Below, in pieces: positions 45,810 to 54,162 of a stretch of 64,000 nt of DNA. Position 1 is the stretch's first letter; each line of letters starts with the position of its first letter. Where the stretch lies: positions 186,001-250,000 of the forward strand of contig NZ_JAJLJH010000001.1 of the NCBI RefSeq assembly GCF_023231945.1, read 5' to 3'. Position numbers and translations under genes: made by a program. The DNA is from Scleromatobacter humisilvae. GTDB lineage: Bacteria; Pseudomonadota; Gammaproteobacteria; Burkholderiales; Burkholderiaceae_C. The notes beneath the pieces were generated by a model. That model did not search any database. It was not told where the DNA came from and saw only the letters and a list, made by a program, of their open reading frames with translations.

Positions 45810-46225
45810 GGCGATACCCCCAGCCGTTCCCACAGGATGCGCGGGCACACGTACTGCATCTCGCGCGTCGCGATGTCGACCGCGACCTGGATCGACGTCG
45901 CGCTGTTGACGCGCTCGCCGGTCGTCGCGTCACGGATCGCGTAGTCCATCTTCAGCCGGTTCTCCCACTCGACGATCTCGGCGCGCACGATGAGACGCTG
46001 GTCGAACGTCGCCGGGCGGCTGTACTTCAGGCGCAGGTCGACGATGGGCCAGGCGTAGCCCGACTCGCGCATCCGCTGGTAGCCGTAGTCGAACTTGTCG
46101 AGCAGCGCGCAGCGCGCCAGCTCGAGGTACTTGACGTAGTGGCCGTGCCAGACGACGTCCATCGAGTCGATGTCGAAGAACGGCGGCACGACCTCGATCT
46201 CGTGCCAGAGCTCAGGCGTGGTCAT
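45806..46225 (-). CDS. apeK: APE acyl thioesterase ApeK
   Basis: A 139-residue hot-dog thioesterase of the YbgC/4HBT type. The active segment is FFDIDSMDVVWHGHYVKYLELAR, which keeps the Asp and His positions of 4-hydroxybenzoyl-CoA thioesterases. It could release finished or stalled polyene from the carrier protein. It overlaps the ammonia-lyase gene by 14 bp. Confidence 0.9.
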   Translation of the reverse strand: MTTPELWHEIEVVPPFFDIDSMDVVWHGHYVKYLELARCALLDKFDYGYQRMRESGYAWPIVDLRLKYSRPATFDQRLIVRAEIVEWENRLKMDYAIRDATTGERVNSATSIQVAVDIATREMQYVCPRILWERLGVSP

Positions 46226-47762
46226 GCAGGGTCCATTCGCGGGCGCGGATTGCGGTGAGCAGCGCGATCAGGTCGGTGTCGAGCGCGCGGTCCTCGGCGA
46301 CGAAGGCGACGCGGCGTTCGAGGTCGGCCTGGAACGCCTGCAGCGCGGCGCCGGGCACCACGTCGTCCTGCGCGCAACGCAGCGCGACGCCCTGGCGCGC
46401 GGCGACCAGCATCGCGGCGCAGACCTGCTCGGTGAGCTCCAGCACGCGCAGGCAGTCGCGCGCGGCGATGGTGCCCATGCTGACCTTGTCCTGGTTATGG
46501 CACTCGGTGGAGCGCGAGAACACGCTGGCCGGCATCGTCTGCTTGAGCGCCTCGGCCGTCCACGCCGACACGCTGATCTGCAGCGCCTTCAGGCCATGGT
46601 TGATCGCGGCACGCGGGCCGGTGGCGCCGGACAGGTTGGCCGGCAGGCCGTGGTTGTAGCGCGTGTCGACGAGCAGCGCGAGCTGGCGATCGAGCAGGTC
46701 GGCCACGTTGGCGACCGCGTTCTTCAGGCTGTCCATCGCGAACGCGATGTGGCCGCCGTAGAAATGGCCGCCGTGCAGCACCTGCTCGCGCTCGCCGTCG
46801 ATGATCGGGTTGTCGTTGGCCGAGTTGAGCTCGTTCTCGATCAGCTGGCGGAAGAACGGCAGCGCGTCCTCCAGCACGCCGACGACGTGCGGCGCGCAGC
46901 GCAGCGAGTAGCGATCCTGCAGGCGCTGCTCGTTGCGCGCGGCCGGCTTGTCGGACTCGATCGCCAGGTCGGCGCGGATGCGCGCGGCCACGCGCTGCTG
47001 GCCCGCGTGCGGCTTGACGGCGAACAGCGCCTCGTCGAAGTGGTGCGCGTTGCCCGCACTCGCCAGGACGTTGCACGCAGTGATTCGCGATGCGAGCCGC
47101 GAGACGTATTCGGCGCGTTCGTAGGCCAGGCACGCCAGCGCGGTCATCACCGCGGTGCCGTTCATGATCGCCAGGCCTTCCTTCGGCCGCAGCCGCAGCG
47201 GCGCGCGGCCCAGCGCGGCAAGCGCCTCGGCGGCGGGCTGCACGCGGCCGCGGAACAGCACCTCGCGCTCGCCGCACAGCGCCGCGGCCACGTACGACAG
47301 CGGCGTCAGGTCGCCGCTCGCACCGACCGAGCCTTCGGCGGGGATGCGGGGCAGCACGTCGTGCTCGATGAACGCGGCGAGCTGATCCAGCAACTCGACG
47401 CTGACGCCCGAGACGCCCTGCGCCAGCGACTGCAGCCGCGCGGCCAGCACCGCGCGCGTCTCCTCGGCATCGAGCATGCGGCCCAGGCCCACGCCGTGGT
47501 ACGCGAACAGGTGGTGCGGCAGTTCGGCCACGAACTCGGGCGGGATCACGACCGTGCACGAGTCGCCGTAGCCGGTCGTCACGCCGTAGACCACGCCGTC
47601 CTCGCGCAGCAGGCGCTCGAGGAAGTCGGAGCCGCGGCGGATGCGGGCCAGGAACGTGGGGTCGCGGGAGAGCTCGGCGCGGGCGTCGCGCGAGGCGACG
47701 GCGCAGACGTCTTCGATCGTCAGCGCGCGGCCGTCGAAGGTGATGGACCGGGAATCAGTCAT
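46212..47762 (-). CDS. Aromatic amino acid ammonia-lyase (HAL/PAL/TAL family)
   Basis: A 516-residue MIO enzyme. Ala148-Ser149-Gly150 in GSVGASGDLTPLSY makes the MIO cofactor; Tyr59 in VVYGVTTGYG is the catalytic tyrosine; NDNPII is the substrate-binding segment. The selectivity pair in the loop LFAYHGVGLG reads Tyr88-His89, not the Ser-His of histidine ammonia-lyases, which argues for tyrosine or phenylalanine as substrate. Flexirubin-type clusters use a tyrosine ammonia-lyase to make 4-coumarate as starter. Set within the ape operon, the same role is likely; it is not part of a hut cluster. Confidence 0.9.
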   Translation of the reverse strand: MTDSRSITFDGRALTIEDVCAVASRDARAELSRDPTFLARIRRGSDFLERLLREDGVVYGVTTGYGDSCTVVIPPEFVAELPHHLFAYHGVGLGRMLDAEETRAVLAARLQSLAQGVSGVSVELLDQLAAFIEHDVLPRIPAEGSVGASGDLTPLSYVAAALCGEREVLFRGRVQPAAEALAALGRAPLRLRPKEGLAIMNGTAVMTALACLAYERAEYVSRLASRITACNVLASAGNAHHFDEALFAVKPHAGQQRVAARIRADLAIESDKPAARNEQRLQDRYSLRCAPHVVGVLEDALPFFRQLIENELNSANDNPIIDGEREQVLHGGHFYGGHIAFAMDSLKNAVANVADLLDRQLALLVDTRYNHGLPANLSGATGPRAAINHGLKALQISVSAWTAEALKQTMPASVFSRSTECHNQDKVSMGTIAARDCLRVLELTEQVCAAMLVAARQGVALRCAQDDVVPGAALQAFQADLERRVAFVAEDRALDTDLIALLTAIRAREWTLHDHA

Positions 47763-48750
47763 GGCGCGTGGGCGTGGGAGGCGCGGCGAGCGCCCCGGGT
47801 TGATTCCAGAAGGAAAAGAAGTTGAACCACTCGTACGGCGCCCGCGCCAACAGGCGCTCGATGCGGCCCGCGAACTCCGCGGCGTAGGCCGCGCACGCGC
47901 CGAGGCGGTCGCCGCGCGGCAGCACGACGCGCTCGGCGAGGCGTTCGAAGACGACCTCGTGCGTGTCGCCCTGGCGGATGCAGCCCAGCGCGTAGAGCGG
48001 GCACTTCAGCAGCGAGGCCAGCATGTAGGCGCCGGTCGGGAACGGCGCGGCGTGGCCGAGGAAGGGCACCTGCACCGCGCTCGCGCGTCCGGCGACGATG
48101 GGCACGCGGTCGCCCGCGATCGCGACGAACTCGCCGCGCTCGACGCGTTCGGCCAGCAGCACCGCGGTGGCCGGCGTGATCTCGGTCACCTGCATCAGCG
48201 CGATGCCGCGCCCCGGCGACAGCCGCTCCAGCATGCGGTTGAACTGCTGCGCGTGCACGGTGTGCACCAGCACGGTCAGCTTCATGCCGGGCGTGGCCTC
48301 GGCCGAGGCCTGGCACATCTCGAGGCAGCCCATGTGGGCGGTCACCAGCAAGCCGCCCTGCTTCGCGCGCACCATCGCGTCGATCGCCTCGCGGCCGACG
48401 AAGCGGATGCGGTCGAGCCGGTAGCGGCCGCCGACCGCGAGCATCTTGTCGAGGATGGTCTCGGCGAACGACAGGAAGTGGCGCAGCGTGTCGCGCCGGC
48501 CGGGTGCGTGGCCCAGCGCGCCGGTGGCCTGCTCGAGCCGCTGCAGGTATTCGAGCGAGGCCTCGCGCGCCGCGCGGCTGACGGCCCAGTACCAGAGCAC
48601 CACCGGGTACAGCACGACGCGGAACGGCAGCCGGCCGCCGACGCGAAACAGCGCGTACATCAGCCACATGCCGCCGGCAAACGTCTCCTCGCCGATCGCC
48701 GACCAGTGCCGCTGCCCGGTGCCCGACGTGCGTTGCTGCACCGTGCTCAT
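47755..48750 (-). CDS. Acyltransferase, LpxL/HtrB-like
   Basis: A 331-residue membrane-bound acyltransferase. After an N-terminal hydrophobic region (GMWLMYALFRVGGRLPF, VVLYPVVLWYWAV) comes GGLLVTAHMGCLEMCQ, an HxxxxE-type catalytic motif of the lipid A acyltransferase family, and FVAIAGDRVPI downstream. In E. coli the ApeJ protein joins a glycosyltransferase and this acyltransferase in one chain; here they are two adjacent genes. Probably adds an acyl chain to the lipid anchor of the pigment. It overlaps the lyase gene by eight bases. Confidence 0.88.
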   Translation of the reverse strand: MSTVQQRTSGTGQRHWSAIGEETFAGGMWLMYALFRVGGRLPFRVVLYPVVLWYWAVSRAAREASLEYLQRLEQATGALGHAPGRRDTLRHFLSFAETILDKMLAVGGRYRLDRIRFVGREAIDAMVRAKQGGLLVTAHMGCLEMCQASAEATPGMKLTVLVHTVHAQQFNRMLERLSPGRGIALMQVTEITPATAVLLAERVERGEFVAIAGDRVPIVAGRASAVQVPFLGHAAPFPTGAYMLASLLKCPLYALGCIRQGDTHEVVFERLAERVVLPRGDRLGACAAYAAEFAGRIERLLARAPYEWFNFFSFWNQPGALAAPPTPTRHD

Positions 48751-49484
48751 CGTGCCACCTTGCGCCACAGCAGCATCGGCGCGCGCAGCAGCATGCCGAA
48801 CGCCAGGCGCGTGTGCATCTTCGTGATCAGCCAGTTGTCCAGCCCGAGCCGGAAGTGCGACAGGCCGTCCTGCGGATACGTGACGCGCGTGGGGATGCTG
48901 ACGATGCGCAGCCCGCGCCAGTGCAGCCGCACCAGCACCTCGGGATCGAAGTCCATGCGGCGCCCGAGCCGCGCCTCGCCGAACAGCCGGACGACCGGCG
49001 CGAGCGGATAGACGCGGAAGCCGCACATCGAATCACGGATCTCCAGCGACAGCGAGTTGATCCATACCCAGATGTGCGTGGCATAGCGGCCGACGAGCCG
49101 GCCCATCGGCACCGACTCGTCGTAGACCGGCACGCCGCAGATCACGGCGTCGGGCTCCGCGGCGGCTTGCGCGAGGAACTTCGGGATGTCGCCGGCGTCG
49201 TGCTGGCCGTCGGCGTCGATCTGCAGCGCGTGCGAATAACCGGCGTCTGCAGCGGCGCGCAGGCCGGCCATCATCGCGCCGCCCTTGCCCTGGTTCAGCG
49301 CCAGCCGCACCAGCGTGACGTCGGGCGCCTGCGCGAGCGCGTCCAGCACGGCGGCGCAGCCGGCGGAGCTGCCGTCGTCGACGAGGATGCAGCGCAGCCC
49401 GTGCGAACGCACGTTGGCCGCGACGGCGCCGACCGCCTCGCCGTGGTTGTAGACCGGGATCACCGCGACGGGATCGAACGTCAC
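48747..49484 (-). CDS. Glycosyltransferase family 2
   Basis: A 245-residue GT-A glycosyltransferase: VAVIPVYNHGEAVG opens the fold, VDDGSS binds the nucleotide, LNQGKGGAMMAGL follows, and DADGQHD carries the metal-binding DxD. It resembles dolichol-phosphate-mannose-synthase-like enzymes. Likely attaches a sugar between pigment and lipid anchor, corresponding to the N-terminal half of E. coli ApeJ. GTG start overlapping the ligase-dehydratase stop (GTGA). Confidence 0.9.
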   Translation of the reverse strand: MTFDPVAVIPVYNHGEAVGAVAANVRSHGLRCILVDDGSSAGCAAVLDALAQAPDVTLVRLALNQGKGGAMMAGLRAAADAGYSHALQIDADGQHDAGDIPKFLAQAAAEPDAVICGVPVYDESVPMGRLVGRYATHIWVWINSLSLEIRDSMCGFRVYPLAPVVRLFGEARLGRRMDFDPEVLVRLHWRGLRIVSIPTRVTYPQDGLSHFRLGLDNWLITKMHTRLAFGMLLRAPMLLWRKVAR

Positions 49485-51319
49485 GCGGCCCCCGCCTCGG
49501 CGAACACGATGCGGCCGCTGGAGTGGCGGCCGGCCGTGGAGCGGTACTCGAACTGCAGCGTCGCGGTCGCGGCGTTCCAGTGCAGTTCCAGGTCGATGGT
49601 CATGCCCGGCAGCGCCGGCTGCGAGAACTTCAGCGCGTCCATGCGGATGAAGCGCGCCGGCATCGCGAAGCGTTGGCGCGCGAAGACGATGGCCCAGTCC
49701 ACCTGCGCCACGCCGGGCAGGATGGGCGCGCCGGGAAAGTGGCCGTCGAACACCAGCAGGTTGGACGACAGCGCCAGCGAGGCCTGCGCGTGCGCGGCCT
49801 CGGCGATGCGCCATCGAGGCGTCGGCCGCTGCGGCCGCGCGGCCACCGGCGGCGCGAACAGCGCGCCCAGCAAGGCCTCGGTCGTCTTGCCCTGCGCGTT
49901 GACGGGCAGCGCGTCGACGAAGCGCCAGCGCCGCGGCAGCGCGACGCGGTCGACCGCTGCCAGCAGCAGCGCGCGCAGTTCGGCGGACAGCGCCGGCTTG
50001 CCGACGCGCCGCAGCTTCGCGCGGCCGGCCTCGGTCAGCGCGGCGACCACCGCCGGCCGCAGCGCATGCGCCACGGCGGCGCCCGCGTCGTCGACCACCG
50101 GCGGCTCGTCGGCCAGCATCAGCACGCGCGCCTCGGCGACGTCGCCGCTGCCCGCCAGGCGCCGCTCGATCGCGGTGAGCGACACGCGCTTCTCCTCGAT
50201 CTTGACGATGCGGTCGGCACGGCCGTGCAGCTCGAAGCCGTCCATGCCGTCGCCGGCCGGTGTCGCGCGGTCGGACGTGCGCCACCAGTCGAGGTCGGGC
50301 AGGTGCGGCGAGCGCACGCTGAGCTCGCCGTCCTCGATGCGGAACGCGATGCCCGGCAGCGGCTGCCAGGTGTCGCCGTGGCGCGCGCGCTGGCGCCAGG
50401 CGACGCCGCCGGTCTCGGAGCTGCCGTAGACCTCCACCGGCGCGCAGCCCAGCAGCGCCAGCGCGCTGTCGGCGGCCTCGGGCGGCAGCGGGCCGCCGGA
50501 CGAGAACACCGCGCGCAGGTTGGCCCGCGCGGCCGACCAGTCGGCCGCCTCCGGCAGCCGGCGCAGGTGCGCGGGGCTGGCCACGAGCACCGCGGGCGAC
50601 GCGATGCGCTGCGCGATCTCCTCGTTGAAGGCGAGGCGCTCGGCCGCGAACGGCCGGCCGGCGGCGAGCGGCCACAGCACGCGAAACAGCAGGCCGTAGA
50701 TGTGCTGGTGCGTAACGGTGGCCCAGACCAGCGGCGCGGCGCCGTCGGCCTCGCGCGCGAGGCCCGCCACCGCATCGCCGGCGGCGACCGTCTCCGGCGC
50801 GAGGTTGACGGGCGCGAGGCCGGTGTCGCACAGCGTGCCGAAGCGCAGCTCGAGCGCGTGCACTTCGGCGTCGAGTTGCGCGAGCCGCTTGGGGATCGCG
50901 AGCGGCTCGCCGCTGGTGCCCGAGGTGTGGACGATCAGCTGCGTGGCCGCGCGATCGAGCGGCTCGAACGCGGCCGCGCGCGCGGGTGCGGGACGCGCGA
51001 GCGCGCCCGGCAGGTCGCCGAGGAAGCCGTCGCAGTCCGCGCGCAGGCGGGCGACGGTGTCGTCCTGCATGTCGCCCGGAACGATCACCGTCTTGCCGGC
51101 GTGCCAGGCGCCGAACAGCGCGGCGGCGAAGTCGAAGGTGTCCTCGGCGAACAGCGCCCAGCGCGTGCCGCCCTGAGTGGCAAGCAGGTCGCGCCAGGCG
51201 CCGGCCTGGCCGGCGAAGTCCGCTGCAGACAGTGGTTCGCACGCGCGCCAGGCCACCGCGGTCGAGGCGGCGGCGCGGGGCAGTCCGGTCAGCGGCCGCC
51301 AGCCGGCCGCGTCAGCCAT
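49481..51319 (-). CDS. apeHI: APE aryl-acid AMP ligase fused to dehydratase (ApeH-ApeI)
   Basis: A 612-residue two-domain enzyme. Residues 1 to about 490 are an acyl-adenylate ligase: HTSGTSGEPLAIPK (131 on) is the P-loop, YGSSETGGVAWR the A5 region, and Lys478 in NAQGKTTEALL the catalytic lysine. It would activate the aryl starter acid and load it on a carrier protein. Residues about 505-612 are a FabA/FabZ-like hot-dog domain with FDGHFPGAPILPGVAQVDWA, equal to the separate ApeI dehydratase of E. coli. No stop or frameshift lies between the two parts, so the fusion is real in this sequence. Confidence 0.91.
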   Translation of the reverse strand: MADAAGWRPLTGLPRAAASTAVAWRACEPLSAADFAGQAGAWRDLLATQGGTRWALFAEDTFDFAAALFGAWHAGKTVIVPGDMQDDTVARLRADCDGFLGDLPGALARPAPARAAAFEPLDRAATQLIVHTSGTSGEPLAIPKRLAQLDAEVHALELRFGTLCDTGLAPVNLAPETVAAGDAVAGLAREADGAAPLVWATVTHQHIYGLLFRVLWPLAAGRPFAAERLAFNEEIAQRIASPAVLVASPAHLRRLPEAADWSAARANLRAVFSSGGPLPPEAADSALALLGCAPVEVYGSSETGGVAWRQRARHGDTWQPLPGIAFRIEDGELSVRSPHLPDLDWWRTSDRATPAGDGMDGFELHGRADRIVKIEEKRVSLTAIERRLAGSGDVAEARVLMLADEPPVVDDAGAAVAHALRPAVVAALTEAGRAKLRRVGKPALSAELRALLLAAVDRVALPRRWRFVDALPVNAQGKTTEALLGALFAPPVAARPQRPTPRWRIAEAAHAQASLALSSNLLVFDGHFPGAPILPGVAQVDWAIVFARQRFAMPARFIRMDALKFSQPALPGMTIDLELHWNAATATLQFEYRSTAGRHSSGRIVFAEAGAA

Positions 51320-51935
51320 GCGCCGCCCCGTCGGCGGCAATGCGCGCACGCACGCGGCGGCGCACCAGCCACTCCCCGCCCATCAGCAGGCCCATCGCGA
51401 TGTACGACAGCAGCCCGTTGTAGAGCGCCCAGGCGCCTGCGCTGGCCCACAGCGCGGTGGCTGCGGCGATGAGGCCGTTGACGACGAAGAAGCCGCACCA
51501 CACCTGCGTGACGCGCCGCGTGTAGGCCACCGCCGCGGGCGGGAAGTCCGGCTCGCGCAGGCGCGCCAGGCGTTCGACGACGCTCGGGCCGCGCCACAGG
51601 CTGCTCGCGAACAGGCCCAGCATCACGAGGTTGACGAGCGCCGGATAGAGCTTCAGCGGCCCCCACTGGTCGCCCAGCGCGCCGGCGACGGCGAGCACGC
51701 CGGCCAGCGCCGCCGCGACCAGCCAGAACGACTCGCGCGTGACCCACGCGCGCGCCAGCGCGAGCGCGACCAGCAGCAGCGCGATCCAGCGCGGGCTGAC
51801 GTGCCCCAGCGCCAGGTACACGACGACCGGGTACGCCAGGCTCACGGCCAGCAGCACCGCGGCCAGCAGCGGCGGCGTCCTGCGCGCGGTCGCGGCGGCC
51901 GGGGCCGGCGTGGCGGTGGCCATCGAGGAGATCAC
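51312..51935 (-). CDS. apeG: Membrane protein ApeG (COG4648-like)
   Basis: A 207-residue inner-membrane protein with about six hydrophobic helices (LLAAVLLAVSLAYPVVVYLAL, WIALLLVALALA and on). The conserved block QWGPLKLYPALVNLVMLGLF and YTRRVTQVWCGFFVVNG is that of the COG4648 proteins that sit between the carrier proteins and the ligase in ape clusters. Role unknown, perhaps an assembly scaffold. The start is GTG at 51935, overlapping the carrier-protein stop; an ATG 12 bp later is possible but has no ribosome site. Confidence 0.86.
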   Translation of the reverse strand: MISSMATATPAPAAATARRTPPLLAAVLLAVSLAYPVVVYLALGHVSPRWIALLLVALALARAWVTRESFWLVAAALAGVLAVAGALGDQWGPLKLYPALVNLVMLGLFASSLWRGPSVVERLARLREPDFPPAAVAYTRRVTQVWCGFFVVNGLIAAATALWASAGAWALYNGLLSYIAMGLLMGGEWLVRRRVRARIAADGAAHG

Positions 51936-52186
51936 GCGTGCGGCTCGTGCACGAGTCCGTACAGCGCGTCGACGACGTCCTGCACCGTGCGCACCGACTT
52001 GAAGGCCTCGGGCTGCAGCCGCTTGCCGACGAGCGGCTTGAGCTGCACGATGAGGTCGACGGCGTCGATCGAGTCGATGTCCAGGTCCTCGCCGAGGCGC
52101 GATTCGCGCGTGATGCGCGACGGCTCGATGTCGAAGGTCTGGTGCAGGATCTCGACGATCCGCGCGAAGATGTCGTCCTTGGTCAT
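51932..52186 (-). CDS. apeF: Acyl carrier protein (second of pair)
   Basis: An 84-residue acidic four-helix carrier protein. Phosphopantetheine attaches at Ser39 in LDIDSIDAVDL. Carries the growing aryl polyene as a thioester. The letter (F) is given by gene order in known ape clusters. It overlaps neighbours by four bases on both sides, so stoichiometry with the other carrier protein is probably fixed. Confidence 0.92.
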   Translation of the reverse strand: MTKDDIFARIVEILHQTFDIEPSRITRESRLGEDLDIDSIDAVDLIVQLKPLVGKRLQPEAFKSVRTVQDVVDALYGLVHEPHA

Positions 52187-52458
52187 TGCGGGTTTCCTTG
52201 AGCCTTGCCCTGCGAGATCACGAAGGCGGCCAGCGCCTTGACGCTCGCGAAATGCGCGCGCACTTCCTCCGACTCGGCCGACAGGCTCACGCCGTAGCGC
52301 TTCTGCAGCGCGAGGCCGAGCTCGAGCGCGTCGATCGAATCGAGGCCCAGGCCGTCGACGAACAGCGGCGCGCTCGCGTCGATGTCGTCCGGCGTGACGT
52401 CTTCCAGCGCCAACGAGGAAATGATGAGTGCCTTGATGTCGTTCTCAAGCTGCTGCAT
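52183..52458 (-). CDS. apeE: Acyl carrier protein (first of pair)
   Basis: A 91-residue carrier protein with the modified Ser41 in LGLDSIDALELGL. It differs clearly from the second carrier protein, so the two probably have separate partners, one for the starter and one for elongation (as proposed in Xenorhabdus). It overlaps the acyltransferase gene by 14 bp. Confidence 0.92.
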   Translation of the reverse strand: MQQLENDIKALIISSLALEDVTPDDIDASAPLFVDGLGLDSIDALELGLALQKRYGVSLSAESEEVRAHFASVKALAAFVISQGKAQGNPQ

Positions 52459-53257
52459 GGGGTCTCTCAGCGCCGAGGAGGCGCGCCAGTTCGTCGGTGA
52501 GGCGGCGTGCGGCCAGCGCTTGCGCGCCGTCCTCGGCCAGGTGGGAATCGATCGGGATGTCCTCGCCGACGTCGATCGTGAAGTGCCCGGCGCGCGGCGG
52601 CACGCGCCACCACTTGTCGGTCTTGGCCAGCATCGGCTGCGAGCAGGTGATGCGCACCGGTGTGATGGACAACGCGCCGCGCACCGCCAGGTTGGCGGCG
52701 CCGCGCTGCAGGCGGCCCAGCGGGCTGCCGGCCGGCGTGCGCGTGCCCTCGGGGAAGACGATCAGGTTGTTGCCGGCGCGCACGGAGGCGACGCAGTCGT
52801 CGATCATGCCCGGGCCCGAGTCGTTGCAGACGAAGCCGGCGGCGCGCACCGGGCCGAGCGTGAACGGATTGCGCAGCAGCGCCGCCTTGACGATGCAGTC
52901 GGCGTCGCGCACCAGCGCCATCAGGAACACGACGTCGATCAGCGACGGATGGCTCGCGAGGATCAGCAGCCCGTGGCGCCGCAGCCGCTCGCGGCCGCGC
53001 ACCTCCACGCTGCACAGGCGAAAGCCGCACATCATCGCGACGAACGCGCGGAACAGGTGATGGATGACGCCGCGCATCAGCGCCGAGCGGCGCCGGCGAT
53101 GGCGCACGACGACCAGCATCAGCGGCGCGACCACGACGCCCAGCAGCAGCCCGCCGACGCCGAACAGCGCGAACGAGAAGCCGGTGGCCGCGACGCGCCA
53201 CCAGCGGTTGAGCAGCGAGCTGCGCTCGATCTGCCCGATGACCGCGGCCTCAGACAT
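52445..53257 (-). CDS. apeD: Lysophospholipid acyltransferase-like protein (ApeD)
   Basis: A 270-residue PlsC-family enzyme. An N-terminal hydrophobic hairpin (FSFALFGVGGLLLGVVVAPL) anchors it; the catalytic motif is HPSLID (about residues 102-107) and the phosphate-binding motif FPEGTRTP. In ape clusters this gene sits between the chain-length-factor-like protein and the carrier proteins and is thought to take part in lipid attachment. The start is MSEAAVIGQ, eight bases inside the preceding gene. Confidence 0.88.
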   Translation of the reverse strand: MSEAAVIGQIERSSLLNRWWRVAATGFSFALFGVGGLLLGVVVAPLMLVVVRHRRRRSALMRGVIHHLFRAFVAMMCGFRLCSVEVRGRERLRRHGLLILASHPSLIDVVFLMALVRDADCIVKAALLRNPFTLGPVRAAGFVCNDSGPGMIDDCVASVRAGNNLIVFPEGTRTPAGSPLGRLQRGAANLAVRGALSITPVRITCSQPMLAKTDKWWRVPPRAGHFTIDVGEDIPIDSHLAEDGAQALAARRLTDELARLLGAERPHAAA

Positions 53258-54011
53258 CGCGGCTCCACACACAGCGGCGGCCGTCGACCTGCTGCACCAG
53301 TTCGGGCGCGTCGGACAGGCCGAACCACAGCGCCTGCAGGCTGGCCGGCAGCTGTGGCGGCATCGCGCCGGCGTCGCCGCCCGCCGCCTGCCAGTCCAGG
53401 TGCAGCGCGCGTTCGCCCGCGCGCGGGCGGCGCAGCTGCCAGGCCCAGGCGAAGTGCGCCGACGGCTCGTCCTCGAACGATGCGTAGCCCGCCGGCAGCG
53501 GCGAGTCGTAGACGATGAGGCTGGCGCTGCGCGCGCCGTCGTCCAGCAGCGCCATCGCCTCGACCACGCCCGCCGCGGCGGTGGCGCGGCCCGCCGCGAT
53601 GGCCGACGAGTTGCGGCGGTCGCCGCGGGTCAGCGCGATCATCGCGCCGATCGCGTTGTGCACCGACAGGCCGAAGGCCGTGGGCGACAGCGCGTCGCCG
53701 CGCGCCTGGTCGGCCAGCAGCTCGAGGCAGCGGCCCGTCTCGCCGTAGCGCGATGCGTAGACGGTGGGGTTGTCGTCGGGATCGGCATCCTCGGGCAGCG
53801 TGACCGCGCCCGCCAGGTCGATCGCGGCCTGCGCGGCCAGCCGGCCCAGCGGCGCGAAGCGCCGGCGCAGCATCGGCGCGACCGCCGCCAGCGCGACCTG
53901 CGGCTCGCCCTCGGGCAGCCATGGCGCGGCCGCCCACTGCGACCAGCGCTGCGGCGTGTCCACGCCGGGCGCGCACGCCGCCCAGGACTCGATGACGAAT
54001 GAAAGACTCAA
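53250..54011 (-). CDS. apeC: Ketosynthase-like chain-length factor (ApeC)
   Basis: A 253-residue, half-length ketosynthase homologue that begins LSLSFVIESWAACAPG. It lacks the catalytic Cys and the His/Lys set, as expected for a chain-length-factor-like partner of ApeO. The conserved VYASRYGE and SVHNAIGAMIALTRGDRRNSS segments are visible. It is the first gene of the operon. The proposed start is TTG at 54011 with CAGGG eight bases before it; no ATG or GTG fits the family N-terminus. Confidence 0.85.
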   Translation of the reverse strand: MSLSFVIESWAACAPGVDTPQRWSQWAAAPWLPEGEPQVALAAVAPMLRRRFAPLGRLAAQAAIDLAGAVTLPEDADPDDNPTVYASRYGETGRCLELLADQARGDALSPTAFGLSVHNAIGAMIALTRGDRRNSSAIAAGRATAAAGVVEAMALLDDGARSASLIVYDSPLPAGYASFEDEPSAHFAWAWQLRRPRAGERALHLDWQAAGGDAGAMPPQLPASLQALWFGLSDAPELVQQVDGRRCVWSRDV

Positions 54012-54162
54012 TTGGCTAGCCCTGACGCCGACGTTCGCCGCGGCCCGCGGCGTCGCTTTTGTGTTGTCCGCGGCTTCGCACCGCCTGACCTCCTGGCTCG
54101 CGTCGCTGCCCGGCAGGAACCCCTGCCGAGGTCGCGCTCGCGGCCTCCCCTTCCAGCGTCCC

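Noticed and set aside
46212-47762. Housekeeping histidine ammonia-lyase (hutH)
   Set aside because: No hut genes are near, the gene overlaps ape genes at both ends, and the selectivity pair is Tyr-His rather than Ser-His.
37393-54011. Type II polyketide or fatty-acid cluster for a fab housekeeping function
   Set aside because: The chain-length-factor-like protein, ligase-dehydratase fusion, LolA, MMPL and DUF3261 lipoprotein in this order define an aryl polyene cluster.
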